DNA from: Acinetobacter sp. ANC 3929
Lineage (GTDB): Bacteria > Pseudomonadota > Gammaproteobacteria > Pseudomonadales > Moraxellaceae
Assembly: GCF_000369405.1 (NCBI RefSeq)
Contig: NZ_KB850002.1
Span: 124,001 to 188,000, forward strand
Reading direction: 5' to 3'
DNA: 64,000 bases
Shown here: positions 1 to 7,915 of the stretch, one piece after another
How positions within the stretch are numbered: the stretch's first letter is position 1
Layout of the letters: each line of letters starts with the position of its first letter
The notes under the pieces: generated by a model
Database searches by the model: none
What the model was told of the DNA's origin: nothing
Seen by the model: only the letters and a program-made list of their open reading frames with translations
Program-made: the position numbers and the translations under genes

Positions 1-1
1 T

Positions 2-46
2 TCCAAGACCTTTGAAGGCGATGATGAAGAGGAAACGCATAGTTAG
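2..46 (+). CDS. C-terminal end of an unidentified protein (partial)
   Basis: The first bases can be read as the end of an open frame on the plus strand with a strongly acidic tail (SKTFEGDDEEETHS) and a TAG stop. Only 14 residues are inside the window, so no family can be named. It would be convergent with the lipoprotein gene that follows. The short length means the frame could be open by chance. Confidence 0.35.
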   Translation, partial: SKTFEGDDEEETHS

Positions 47-83
47 TCACTTCATCATCTTGTTAGAAAAGTCTTTTTATAGA

Positions 84-779
84 TTAATCAAAAATCTTGT
101 CCGCAGCTTGAAAAGGGAGGCTGACGACATCAATTGCGACTGCAAAAGGTAGCAAAACCAGTTTTTCTAAGGGATTCAAGCCCGATTTGGATGTATAACT
201 TTCTTCTTTGTTGGTATAGATGGTGACTTGATAAGATTTGCTTAGCGCCTTTAATGAGCTGAGATTGTTGGCTGCTGGATAGACCACGCCTGCCAATTTA
301 ATGTCAAAACAGAAGCGTTGCGCTTGCATACGCTCATCACTTGAAGACGAACATTCTTTTGCGCCATTTTCAATAAAAAACTCAAGGTCTTTCTTGCTTA
401 GATCTTCTTTCAATTTCACATAAGAAAGTGGCAAAGTACCCGAAAAATGACCATCATTTTTTTCTGAATAGAAATTGAGATCACGGGTGATTTGAATATT
501 TTTAGGATCAAGTTTACTGATCAGGGTGACGAACTGAGTCCCGCCTTGGGTCAGGATATAGCTTTTCTGTTGGCCTGCAATCACGATGCTGTCTTTAGGC
601 AAGTTTGTAGCATTTTGCGCAGGTCGGCCAAAAGCGACGACATTGTCTTCAACCAAAGTTACTTTTGTAGTTCGAGTATAACTTCGATTGTCTTTCTTGA
701 TCAGGGTTGAGGTGGCACAGCCTGTAATAACTATGCTCGACAACGTGATAGCGAACGTCGTTTTTATTATATCCTTCAT
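84..779 (-). CDS. Predicted lipoprotein of unknown function
   Basis: The protein starts with a lipoprotein signal peptide: charged MKDIIK, a hydrophobic stretch, and a lipobox-like end (VITGC-A) placing the lipidated cysteine near residue 21. This points to a membrane-anchored periplasmic protein. The ATG at 779 is chosen because AGGA lies about 9 nt upstream; a longer frame to 815 would overlap the MerR gene and put the signal peptide internally. The C-terminus (LLPFAVAIDVVSLPFQ) resembles the end of YceK/YidQ-type lipoproteins, which is a weak similarity. It lies directly downstream of the MerR gene with about 10 bp between, so co-transcription is likely. Function unknown. Confidence 0.75.
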   Translation of the reverse strand: MKDIIKTTFAITLSSIVITGCATSTLIKKDNRSYTRTTKVTLVEDNVVAFGRPAQNATNLPKDSIVIAGQQKSYILTQGGTQFVTLISKLDPKNIQITRDLNFYSEKNDGHFSGTLPLSYVKLKEDLSKKDLEFFIENGAKECSSSSDERMQAQRFCFDIKLAGVVYPAANNLSSLKALSKSYQVTIYTNKEESYTSKSGLNPLEKLVLLPFAVAIDVVSLPFQAADKIFD

Positions 780-789
780 CTTTATGATC

Positions 790-1152
790 CTAAGTGTTTG
801 ATTCAACTGTACCATGATCTAAAAAAGATTTTAACAAGTCATGCGATTGTTGTAGTTTGCTTAATTGTCCATCCACTTGTCTAAGTTCATTTTCTAGTTT
901 CGACAGTACAACTGAACATAGACTAAAGCGGCGATCTGCTAAATCAAAACATGGTAATAGCACTTGGATGTCTTTTAGGTTCATGCCTGCATCATTAAGT
1001 ATTTTAATTTTATGAATATCTTCAATATTTTTTTGACTGTAATCTCGGTAGTTATTTGCACTCCGTTTGGGTTGTACCAGTCCTAGATTCTCATAATAAC
1101 GCAACATACGAGGGCTGACTTGAGTCAATTCGGCAACTTTTGCAAGATTCAT
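790..1152 (-). CDS. MerR family transcriptional regulator
   Basis: This is a 120-residue protein with an N-terminal MerR winged helix-turn-helix (MNLAKVAELTQVSPRMLRYYENLGLV) and the typical following RDY and DAGMNLKDI elements. A C-terminal helical dimerisation segment is rich in Q, L and K. The domain order and length match small MerR regulators of the stress-response type. It has two cysteines (in LPCFDL and SLCSV), but they do not form an obvious metal site, so the inducer is unknown. It is immediately upstream of the lipoprotein gene and divergent from the hydrolase at 1227; it could regulate either. Confidence 0.88.
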   Translation of the reverse strand: MNLAKVAELTQVSPRMLRYYENLGLVQPKRSANNYRDYSQKNIEDIHKIKILNDAGMNLKDIQVLLPCFDLADRRFSLCSVVLSKLENELRQVDGQLSKLQQSHDLLKSFLDHGTVESNT

Positions 1153-1226
1153 AAATACGACTTGACTCTGACATTAGTGTCATAGTTTAGCATAGCTTTT
1201 AAGCAATATAACTGCGGTCGATTTGA

Positions 1227-1859
1227 ATGAAAAAATTGGTTGATTTGATTGGATTATGCTGTATTTCAATGTTGGGATATACGGCTCAGCAAGAAGTTCC
1301 ACAACGACATATTTATATTGTGCCTGGCTATGGTGCTACAGTAAATGACCATTGGTTTGAGTCCGTTCAAAGGCAGATACAGGATACCCATACGCAGGTA
1401 ACGATTTTATCTTTACCAAATCCGATGCAGCCAGATGTAGAGAAGTGGCAACAAATTTTGGGACAGAATATTAATGTGATAGATAAAAATACTTACTTTG
1501 TCGCCCATAGTTTAGGGGGGATCACGTTATTAAATTTTCTATCTAAGTGGAACCCCTCACAGGTTGGAGGTATTGTGCTGGTATCGGGTTTTATTGAAAC
1601 TTTACCGGCTTTGCCACAACTCAATTCTTATATTCTAAACAGTCAAAATCTTAAATTTAATTTTCAGAATGTTGTACATAAACACCTGTTTATTTCTGAC
1701 AATGATGCTTATGTTCCACCCGAACTGAGTCTGAAATTAGCAAAAAAATTTAAGATACCTTGTACCGTTGTTGCTAAAGCAGGTCATTTCTTAGCAGAGG
1801 ATGGTTATAGTGAGTTTCCACAATTAGTTCTGTATTTAAAGGAAATATTGGCACATTAG
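1227..1859 (+). CDS. RBBP9/YdeN-type alpha/beta hydrolase, probably exported
   Basis: This is an alpha/beta hydrolase of 210 residues. Visible elements are the early strand and oxyanion region (IYIVPGYGAT, NDHWF), the nucleophile elbow AHSLGG near residue 95, an acidic residue in SDNDAYVP, and the histidine in KAGHFLAEDG. The combination of GYGA..NDHW with HSLGG and AGHF fits the RBBP9/YdeN serine hydrolase family. Members are usually about 180-190 residues and cytoplasmic. This one has an extra hydrophobic N-terminus (MKKLVDLIGLCCISMLGYTAQQ) that looks like a signal peptide. Substrate unknown. The gene stands alone. Confidence 0.8.
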   Translation: MKKLVDLIGLCCISMLGYTAQQEVPQRHIYIVPGYGATVNDHWFESVQRQIQDTHTQVTILSLPNPMQPDVEKWQQILGQNINVIDKNTYFVAHSLGGITLLNFLSKWNPSQVGGIVLVSGFIETLPALPQLNSYILNSQNLKFNFQNVVHKHLFISDNDAYVPPELSLKLAKKFKIPCTVVAKAGHFLAEDGYSEFPQLVLYLKEILAH

Positions 1860-2066
1860 AAATTTATATAATGGTTTGTGTTTTGTTTTCCGATTATGGA
1901 ATGGAGCTAATGGCTCAAATTTAATTGATCTTAGCTTTAAACTTTGAGTGATATTTACCGTTTATCTGACCCATACTGAATCAAACATCACTTTGTTGTA
2001 GCCTATTAAATAGACACTTTTATTTAACTCAATCTTCTTATGGATGAGGGATGTTTGGAGCAAGAG

Positions 2067-2585
2067 ATGAATTTTCTAAAACGATCCGTCCTGATCACTG
2101 CATTGGCTTTTACAGGTGTGCCGGTAGCCTATGCAGATGAAGCAGCAGTTACTTCATTACCGACCATTCGCGTCATGGCTGAATCTGAATTGCGTGAAGA
2201 AGTGGGATTTGTACCTTATCAGGAAGATAAGCAAGTGCGCCAAGCACTGCAGCATCGTGTCTATAAAATTCACAATGACATGCAGAATGCAGGCGTAAGT
2301 GAAAGTCCACTGGTCGTGAATTACCAACCTACAGCAGCACAGCCGGATTTGTCTCAATTTTCACCAGTGTTACAGCAATATATTTTAGCGGTTGCTTCTG
2401 GTTTACAGTCTTCTGACCCAACCAATGGCCTATTTAAAATCCTAGAGCCACTTAATATTAATCGTAATAGTGTTGATGGGATTCGGGATGGAACAATTAA
2501 AGTTAATGTTGATGATATTTTGAGATTACAACAACAGTATAGAGATGCACTCAATGGTTCTCAAAATAATTTGATTCCACGTTAG
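2067..2585 (+). CDS. Exported protein of unknown function
   Basis: The preferred start is the ATG at 2067, which has GGAG six bases upstream and opens directly into a signal peptide (MNFLKRSVLITALAFTGVPVAYA, cleavage before DEAA). An in-frame ATG at 2040 would add nine acidic residues in front of the signal and is less likely. The mature protein is about 150 residues, hydrophilic and glutamine-rich, with no domain I recognise. The segment LPTIRVMAESELREE resembles the start of mature outer-membrane receptors, but no receptor domain follows. It is followed by a strong terminator, so it is probably monocistronic. Confidence 0.7.
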   Translation: MNFLKRSVLITALAFTGVPVAYADEAAVTSLPTIRVMAESELREEVGFVPYQEDKQVRQALQHRVYKIHNDMQNAGVSESPLVVNYQPTAAQPDLSQFSPVLQQYILAVASGLQSSDPTNGLFKILEPLNINRNSVDGIRDGTIKVNVDDILRLQQQYRDALNGSQNNLIPR

Positions 2586-2610
2586 TCTTTCTATCTTCTT
2601 ACTTAAACTA

Positions 2611-2640
2611 AAAATCCCCGCATTTAGCGGGGATTTTTTT
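2611..2640. terminator. Bidirectional intrinsic terminator
   Basis: An 11-bp perfect stem (AAAATCCCCGC, loop ATTTA, GCGGGGATTTT) is followed by a T run on the plus strand and preceded by an A run, so it can work on both strands. It separates the convergent exported-protein gene and fadA. Confidence 0.9.
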
Positions 2641-2653
2641 ATCTCAGTGTCGA

Positions 2654-3826
2654 TTAAACACGTTCGATAATGGTCGCGATACCTTGACCAAGACCGATAC
2701 ACATGGTCGCAAGACCGATTTGTGTATCTTGTTGTTCCATCACGTTCAACAATGTTGTTGTGATACGCGCACCAGAACAGCCCAATGGGTGACCCAATGC
2801 AATCGCACCACCATTCAAGTTGATGATGTCTTGCTTGTCATAAACGCCCAAACCTTTCATCACTGATAAGCCTTGAGCCGCAAATGCTTCGTTCAATTCG
2901 ATAGTCTGGATATCCGCCATCGTTAAACCAGCACGTTTAAGCGCTTTTTGAGTTGCAGGTACTGGACCATAACCCATGATTGCAGCATCACAACCTGCAA
3001 TTGCCATTGAACGAATCACGGCACGTGGTTTTAAACCCAATGCTTGAGCACGTTCAGCAGACATAAGCAACATTGCAGATGCGCCGTCAGAAAGAGCAGA
3101 AGAAGTTGCTGCTGTTACTGAACCACCTTTAGGATCAAAAACTGGTTTCAATGCTTTGAACGCTTCAAGGTTGGCATCAGCACGAATCACTTCGTCGATG
3201 TCGCAAAGGATTTTGAAGCCGTTTGCATCATGACCTTCAACACCCACGATTTCGTTTTTGAAACGACCTTCTTGAGTTGCAGCCCACGCACGACGGTGAG
3301 ATTCAACACCGAATGCATCCTGCTCTTCACGAGAGATACCATTCATGCGACCTAACATTTCAGCGGTTAAGCCCATCATGTTAGATGCTTTCGCATAGTG
3401 TTTAGATGCTTCTGGGTTAAGGTCGATGCCGTGCATCATACCAACGTGGCCCATATGCTCTACACCACCGATGATGAATACATCACCTTGGTTGGTTGCA
3501 ATCTGTGCAGCAGCCGTGTGGATTGCTTGCATAGAAGAACCACAAAGACGGTTTACTGTTTGGCCGCCAGCAGTTTTTGGAATGTCAGCCAATAAACCAA
3601 TGTTACGAGCAATGTTCATACCTTGCTCTAAAGTTTGGTTGACACAGCCCCAGATTACATCTTCAACTTCGTTAGTATCAAACTGGTTACGAGCAACAAG
3701 TGCACGTACTAATTCAGCAGATAAACTGTCGGCACGTACATTGCGGAACATACCGTTACGTGATTTGCCCATGGCAGAACGAACGCCATCAACAATCACA
3801 ACGTCACGTGGATTTAAAGTAGCCAT
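2654..3826 (-). CDS. fadA: 3-ketoacyl-CoA thiolase (beta subunit of fatty acid oxidation complex)
   Basis: FadA catalyses the last step of beta-oxidation, cleaving 3-ketoacyl-CoA to acetyl-CoA and a shortened acyl-CoA. The 390-residue length and motifs are typical of thiolases: nucleophilic Cys95 in NRLCGSSMQ, His346 in GHPLGCSGAR, and Cys376 in MCIGLGQG near the C-terminus. The N-terminus (RDVVIVDGVRSAMGK) is also characteristic. The gene starts 12 bases after the fadB stop, giving the conserved fadBA operon, and the product is expected to form an alpha2beta2 complex with FadB. Confidence 0.97.
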   Translation of the reverse strand: MATLNPRDVVIVDGVRSAMGKSRNGMFRNVRADSLSAELVRALVARNQFDTNEVEDVIWGCVNQTLEQGMNIARNIGLLADIPKTAGGQTVNRLCGSSMQAIHTAAAQIATNQGDVFIIGGVEHMGHVGMMHGIDLNPEASKHYAKASNMMGLTAEMLGRMNGISREEQDAFGVESHRRAWAATQEGRFKNEIVGVEGHDANGFKILCDIDEVIRADANLEAFKALKPVFDPKGGSVTAATSSALSDGASAMLLMSAERAQALGLKPRAVIRSMAIAGCDAAIMGYGPVPATQKALKRAGLTMADIQTIELNEAFAAQGLSVMKGLGVYDKQDIINLNGGAIALGHPLGCSGARITTTLLNVMEQQDTQIGLATMCIGLGQGIATIIERV

Positions 3827-3838
3827 TCACGTCGCTCC

Positions 3839-5992
3839 TTAACCGTAGAATTTTGTGTTGTTAGCAGCCATGTCACGCAACATTTGTGGCGCTTCATAAG
3901 CCTTACCTAAGTGTGCATATTTGTCGCAAAGCGCAACGTATTCAGCAACACCTGTTTGGTCGATGTAACGGCATGGACCACCACGGAATGGAGGGAAACC
4001 TACACCCATGATCATCGCCATATCTGCTTCAGAAGCAGTTGCAACGATGTTGTCTTCTAAGCAACGAACTGTTTCGTTACAGAAAGCAAGCATCATACGG
4101 TCAATAATTTCTTGGCTATCAAACTCGCGTTTTTCGCCAGTAACGAACGGTGCAATGATGTCGTATGCTGTTGGATCAACAGTTTTCGCTTTCTTACCTT
4201 TCTTGTCTAACACGTATTTGTAGAAACCAACGTCATTCTTTTGACCAAGACGTTTTGCTTCATACATCGCTTCGATCGAACCTTTGTAGTCTGGCTTCAT
4301 ACGGTCAGGGAAACCTTCTGCCATCACTTCTGCGCCATGAACACCTGTATCGATACCAACAACATCGATCAAGTATGCAGGACCCATAGGCCAGCCAAAT
4401 TTCGCCATTACGTTGTCCACTTGTTGGAAATCCGCACCATCTTTCACAAGAAGGTCGAATGCACCAAAGTAAGGGAACAATACGCGGTTAACCAAGAAAC
4501 CTGGGCAGTCGTTGACAACGATTGGTGTTTTACCCATTTTTTGAGCAAGTACCACAGTTGTTGCGATTGCTTCTTCAGAAGTCTTTTCACCACGGATGAC
4601 TTCAACCAGCGGCATCATGTGTACTGGGTTGAAGAAGTGCATACCAACGAAGTTTTCAGGACGTTGTAATGCTTTCGCCAAACGAGTAATTGAAATCGTA
4701 GAGGTGTTAGATGCAATGATCGTGTTTTCACGAACATGTTTTTCAGTATCAGCAAGAACGATTTCTTTTACTTTTGGATTTTCAGTCACGGCTTCGATCA
4801 CGATATCCACTTCTTTAAACTCGTCATAGCTTAAAGTTGGACGGATGCGAGCAAGTGTTTCACCCATTTGTGCAGGTTTCATTTTCTTACGTTCAACTTG
4901 CTTGGTCAGTAAGCCATTTGCTTCTGTCATACCCAATGCAAGTTGTGGGTTACCAATGTCTTTCATGATGATTGGTGTGCCTTTGCTTGCCGCTTGGTAA
5001 GCAATACCACCACCCATGATACCAGCACCTAATACAGCTGCTTGGTTAACAGGATGAGCACCTTTCTCATATTTTTTGGCAGTTTTCTTCACCACTTGGT
5101 CATTGATGAATAAACCAATCAATGCACCCGCTTGTGGTGTAATTGCCGCTTTAGCAAAACCTTGTGCTTCAGCTTTTAATGCGTCATCACGGGTTAAGCT
5201 TGCACCTGCTTGTAAAGAATCAAGCAATAGCTTTGGAGCAGGGTATTGTGCAGGATTTGCTTTCGCAAGGACCGCACCTTTCGCTGTATTGAACGCCATC
5301 ATTTGTTCAAGCGGGTTCAATTTAATCGCATCTAATTTTTCTTGACGCTTTGCTTTCCAGTTCAAACGACCAGCAAGTGCCTGTTTAACTAAATCAACAG
5401 CAGCTTCTTGAAGTTTGTCCGCAGCAACAACCGCATCTACCGCGCCATCTTTTAATGCAGCAGCTGGTTTTTTAGGGTTCGCCATTGCCATCCATTCAAC
5501 GGCATTGTCGATACCAATTACACGGCTTAAACGTACGCTACCACCAAAACCAGGATAGATACCGAGTTTAATTTCTGGTAAGCCAACTTGCGCTTGTTCT
5601 GACATTACACGATAGTCACACACCAAGCACATTTCAAAACCACCACCAAGCGCTGTACCATTGATGGCAGCAACTTTAGGTAGATCTAAATCTTCAAAGC
5701 TGTTGAAGACATCATGTACAGGCATAAGCCAATCAACAATCGCTTGCTCACCCGCAGCGAAATTATCGCCAAACTCAGTGATATCAGCACCAACGATGAA
5801 AGTTGATTTGCCAGAGGTAACTACTAAGCCTTTAATATCGTTATTGGCTTTCACTGCAGCAATCGCTGCTTGGAAGTCTTCGATGGTTGCACGGTTAAAT
5901 TTATTAACCGACTCACCTTGTAAGTCAAAGCGGAATTCTGCAATTCCGTCCGCAAGCATTTGGACGGTAATGGCATTGCCAGCGTGGATCAT
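3839..5992 (-). CDS. fadB: Fatty acid oxidation complex alpha subunit (enoyl-CoA hydratase / 3-hydroxyacyl-CoA dehydrogenase)
   Basis: The N-terminal crotonase domain shows GGGFEMCLVCDYR and the LPEIKLGIYPGFGGSVRLSR region. The central NAD-binding domain shows VLGAGIMGGGIAYQ, IEAVTE and NTSTISIT. The dehydrogenase C-terminal domain shows HFFNPVHMMPLVEV and NDCPGFLVNRVL. Hydration and oxidation are thus carried on one chain. The ATG at 5992 (717 residues) is preferred because GGGAG lies upstream at good distance and it begins MIHAGNAITV, as the family does; an upstream in-frame ATG at 6034 would add 14 polar residues. First gene of fadBA. Confidence 0.96.
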   Translation of the reverse strand: MIHAGNAITVQMLADGIAEFRFDLQGESVNKFNRATIEDFQAAIAAVKANNDIKGLVVTSGKSTFIVGADITEFGDNFAAGEQAIVDWLMPVHDVFNSFEDLDLPKVAAINGTALGGGFEMCLVCDYRVMSEQAQVGLPEIKLGIYPGFGGSVRLSRVIGIDNAVEWMAMANPKKPAAALKDGAVDAVVAADKLQEAAVDLVKQALAGRLNWKAKRQEKLDAIKLNPLEQMMAFNTAKGAVLAKANPAQYPAPKLLLDSLQAGASLTRDDALKAEAQGFAKAAITPQAGALIGLFINDQVVKKTAKKYEKGAHPVNQAAVLGAGIMGGGIAYQAASKGTPIIMKDIGNPQLALGMTEANGLLTKQVERKKMKPAQMGETLARIRPTLSYDEFKEVDIVIEAVTENPKVKEIVLADTEKHVRENTIIASNTSTISITRLAKALQRPENFVGMHFFNPVHMMPLVEVIRGEKTSEEAIATTVVLAQKMGKTPIVVNDCPGFLVNRVLFPYFGAFDLLVKDGADFQQVDNVMAKFGWPMGPAYLIDVVGIDTGVHGAEVMAEGFPDRMKPDYKGSIEAMYEAKRLGQKNDVGFYKYVLDKKGKKAKTVDPTAYDIIAPFVTGEKREFDSQEIIDRMMLAFCNETVRCLEDNIVATASEADMAMIMGVGFPPFRGGPCRYIDQTGVAEYVALCDKYAHLGKAYEAPQMLRDMAANNTKFYG

Positions 5993-6386
5993 GCCTGATC
6001 TCCCTTGTTGTGGAGGATTCTGAGTGGATGTCATAAAGCGTGTGTGCGCTTAAGCACACAAAAAAGCTTCGCTAATCTTACGATAACTATATCCAAAAAG
6101 GACATAACAAGTTGTATCAAGCCGTGACGCTAGGGTCATCAATTTATTGTAATCATGGACTTGAACTGCTAAAACATAAATAAAAATAAATTTTTCGATG
6201 GAAATGGAGTGGTTACTCATTGATTGTGATCGAGAATTCAAAATCTGCTGTTGCTCAGGTTAAATAAAGCAAATTGGTATTTACATCAATAAATTTGTTA
6301 GAATAATAGGCTTATTTTTGAGTGCGATTTTGAAATTTGGTTATCAAACTGGCATTTGGTTTTCAGCTAAGAAGATAGAGTAATCT
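5993..6386. promoter_or_regulatory. Divergent fadB / lpxO intergenic region
   Basis: About 390 bp without a supported gene separates two divergently transcribed genes, so both promoters must lie here. A palindrome at 6041-6060 (TGTGTGC, GCTTAA, GCACACA) sits about 50 bp upstream of the fadB start and could be an operator or a leader hairpin. A possible lpxO -10 element is TAGAAT at 6299-6304, but no -35 with good spacing is clear. Short frames here have no ribosome-binding site and were not called. Confidence 0.5.
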
Positions 6387-7301
6387 ATGATTAAGTGGAT
6401 CATATTAGCAATTTTTATTATTTCCGCGTTGTATATTCAGCGCCGTGGGAAAGTAAAACATTCGTTTTACCGTCAATTTTTTGACCATTCTACGATTCTC
6501 GCACCCATTAACTTTTTAATGTACATGTTTTCCAAAGTGCCGAATCAACCGTATATCGACACCCAGCATTTTCAGGACTTAAAAGTTCTGGATGAAAATT
6601 GGGAAATGATTCGTGATGAAGCAAAAGCCTTGTATGACAAAGGTGGGATTAAAGCATCGAGTAGTTATGATGACTTAGGCTTTAACTCATTCTTTAAAAC
6701 AGGCTGGAAACGTTTCTATCTGAAATGGTACGACTCTGCACATCCATCAGCTGCGGAGCTTTGTCCAAAAACAACAGCATTGCTCAAGACTTTGCCAACG
6801 ATTAAAGCTGCAATGTTTACTGAGCTGGCACCAGATAGCCGTTTGGTTCGTCACCGTGACCCATATGCAGGTTCATTACGCTACCATTTAGGTTTAATCA
6901 CACCGAATGATGATCGTTGTTTTATCGATGTCGATGGCGAGCGTTATTCTTGGCGTGATGGTGAAAGTGTCGTGTTTGATGAAACTTATATCCATTATGC
7001 GGAAAACACGACAGACCAAAACCGTATTATTTTCTTCGCAGATGTAGAGCGCCCATTAAAGACTCGCTTTATGGAGAAGTTTAATCACTGGTTTGGTAAA
7101 AGTGTGATGACGGCTGCGAGTTCACCTAATGAAGCGGGTGACCAAACAGGCGGGTTAAATAAAGCCTTTGGTTATATTTACCAAATCCGTATTAAGGCCA
7201 AAGCACTCAAAGCGTCGAATCGCTCACTATATTACTTCTTGAAGTGGTTCATCATGCTTGGTTTGTTTTTCCTTATTTTTATTCGCCCTTATGTGTTTTA
7301 A
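6387..7301 (+). CDS. lpxO: Lipid A 2-hydroxylase-like aspartyl/asparaginyl beta-hydroxylase family protein
   Basis: This is a 304-residue protein with an N-terminal membrane segment (about residues 2-17), a cytoplasmic Fe(II)/2-oxoglutarate dioxygenase core, and a second hydrophobic segment at the C-terminus. The expected iron ligands appear as His156 and Asp158 in RHRDPYAGSLRYHLGL and His203 in DETYIHYAEN, with a downstream arginine in QNRIIFF. This layout matches LpxO, which hydroxylates the secondary acyl chain of lipid A at the inner membrane. The gene is monocistronic, ending at a clear terminator. The substrate is inferred from the family. Confidence 0.85.
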   Translation: MIKWIILAIFIISALYIQRRGKVKHSFYRQFFDHSTILAPINFLMYMFSKVPNQPYIDTQHFQDLKVLDENWEMIRDEAKALYDKGGIKASSSYDDLGFNSFFKTGWKRFYLKWYDSAHPSAAELCPKTTALLKTLPTIKAAMFTELAPDSRLVRHRDPYAGSLRYHLGLITPNDDRCFIDVDGERYSWRDGESVVFDETYIHYAENTTDQNRIIFFADVERPLKTRFMEKFNHWFGKSVMTAASSPNEAGDQTGGLNKAFGYIYQIRIKAKALKASNRSLYYFLKWFIMLGLFFLIFIRPYVF

Positions 7302-7316
7302 GTTCGAATAATGTGG

Positions 7317-7337
7317 ACGCCCGAAAGGGCGTTTTTT
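7317..7337 (+). terminator. Intrinsic terminator after lpxO
   Basis: The stem ACGCCC, a GAAA tetraloop and GGGCGT are followed by a T run, 15 bp after the lpxO stop. Confidence 0.88.
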
Positions 7338-7392
7338 TATGGGATTTGGCTTAGAATGTTTTTTAGTTCACAACAATTCACTTTGAAAATCC

Positions 7393-7812
7393 ATGCAAAC
7401 TTTTCGTTCTAAAATTGATTGGTGGTTCTGGGGTGTAGTGATTGCAACGACAGGTTTGTTAATGCAATTTTTATGGACGATGTATGTTAAAGGCACCATG
7501 CAGGAGTATCCTGAACATGCTGCCCTATATTTTCTGACGATCGCTATATTATAGTGGCCAATTCTAAATACGCGCTATATCGTTACAGAACAGCGCTTAG
7601 TGATTCGTTCGATGTTATTTAAGTGGCAGATCAATAAGTCAGACATTATCAAAATATCGGAAAGTTATAACCTGATTTCATCTCCTGCCTTATCTTTGGA
7701 TCGGTTGCGAATTGATTATCAAAAAGAAGGGATAGCAAGTCATATTTTGATTTCACCTAAAGATAAAGAAACGTTTTGCAAGGCCTTAAATCAGACCCTT
7801 TCGAAGCATTAA
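7393..7812 (+). pseudogene. PH-domain membrane protein gene interrupted by an in-frame TAG
   Basis: From the ATG at 7393 one frame runs to the TAA at 7812, broken only by TAG at 7552-7554 (codon 54). The part before the stop has two hydrophobic segments (DWWFWGVVIATTGLLMQFLW and AALYFLTIAIL). The part after it (NTRYIVTEQRLVIRS...) is the beta-strand start of a bacterial PH domain of the bPH_2/DUF304 type. The stop sits in a context (ATA TTA TAG TGG CCA) where TGG is one base away, giving an aromatic IL-WW-PI membrane end. The simplest reading is a recent point mutation, or a sequencing error, in a roughly 139-residue gene. The downstream part alone would lack the membrane segments. Confidence 0.8.
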
Positions 7813-7915
7813 GTCATTTATAAGCTTAGCTCTTACACGATATCCACATTTAAAACTTGAAAAAAATTAAGCAAGCATCACATCATGTGGTGTCAATAGA
7901 GAGAATAGGCACATC

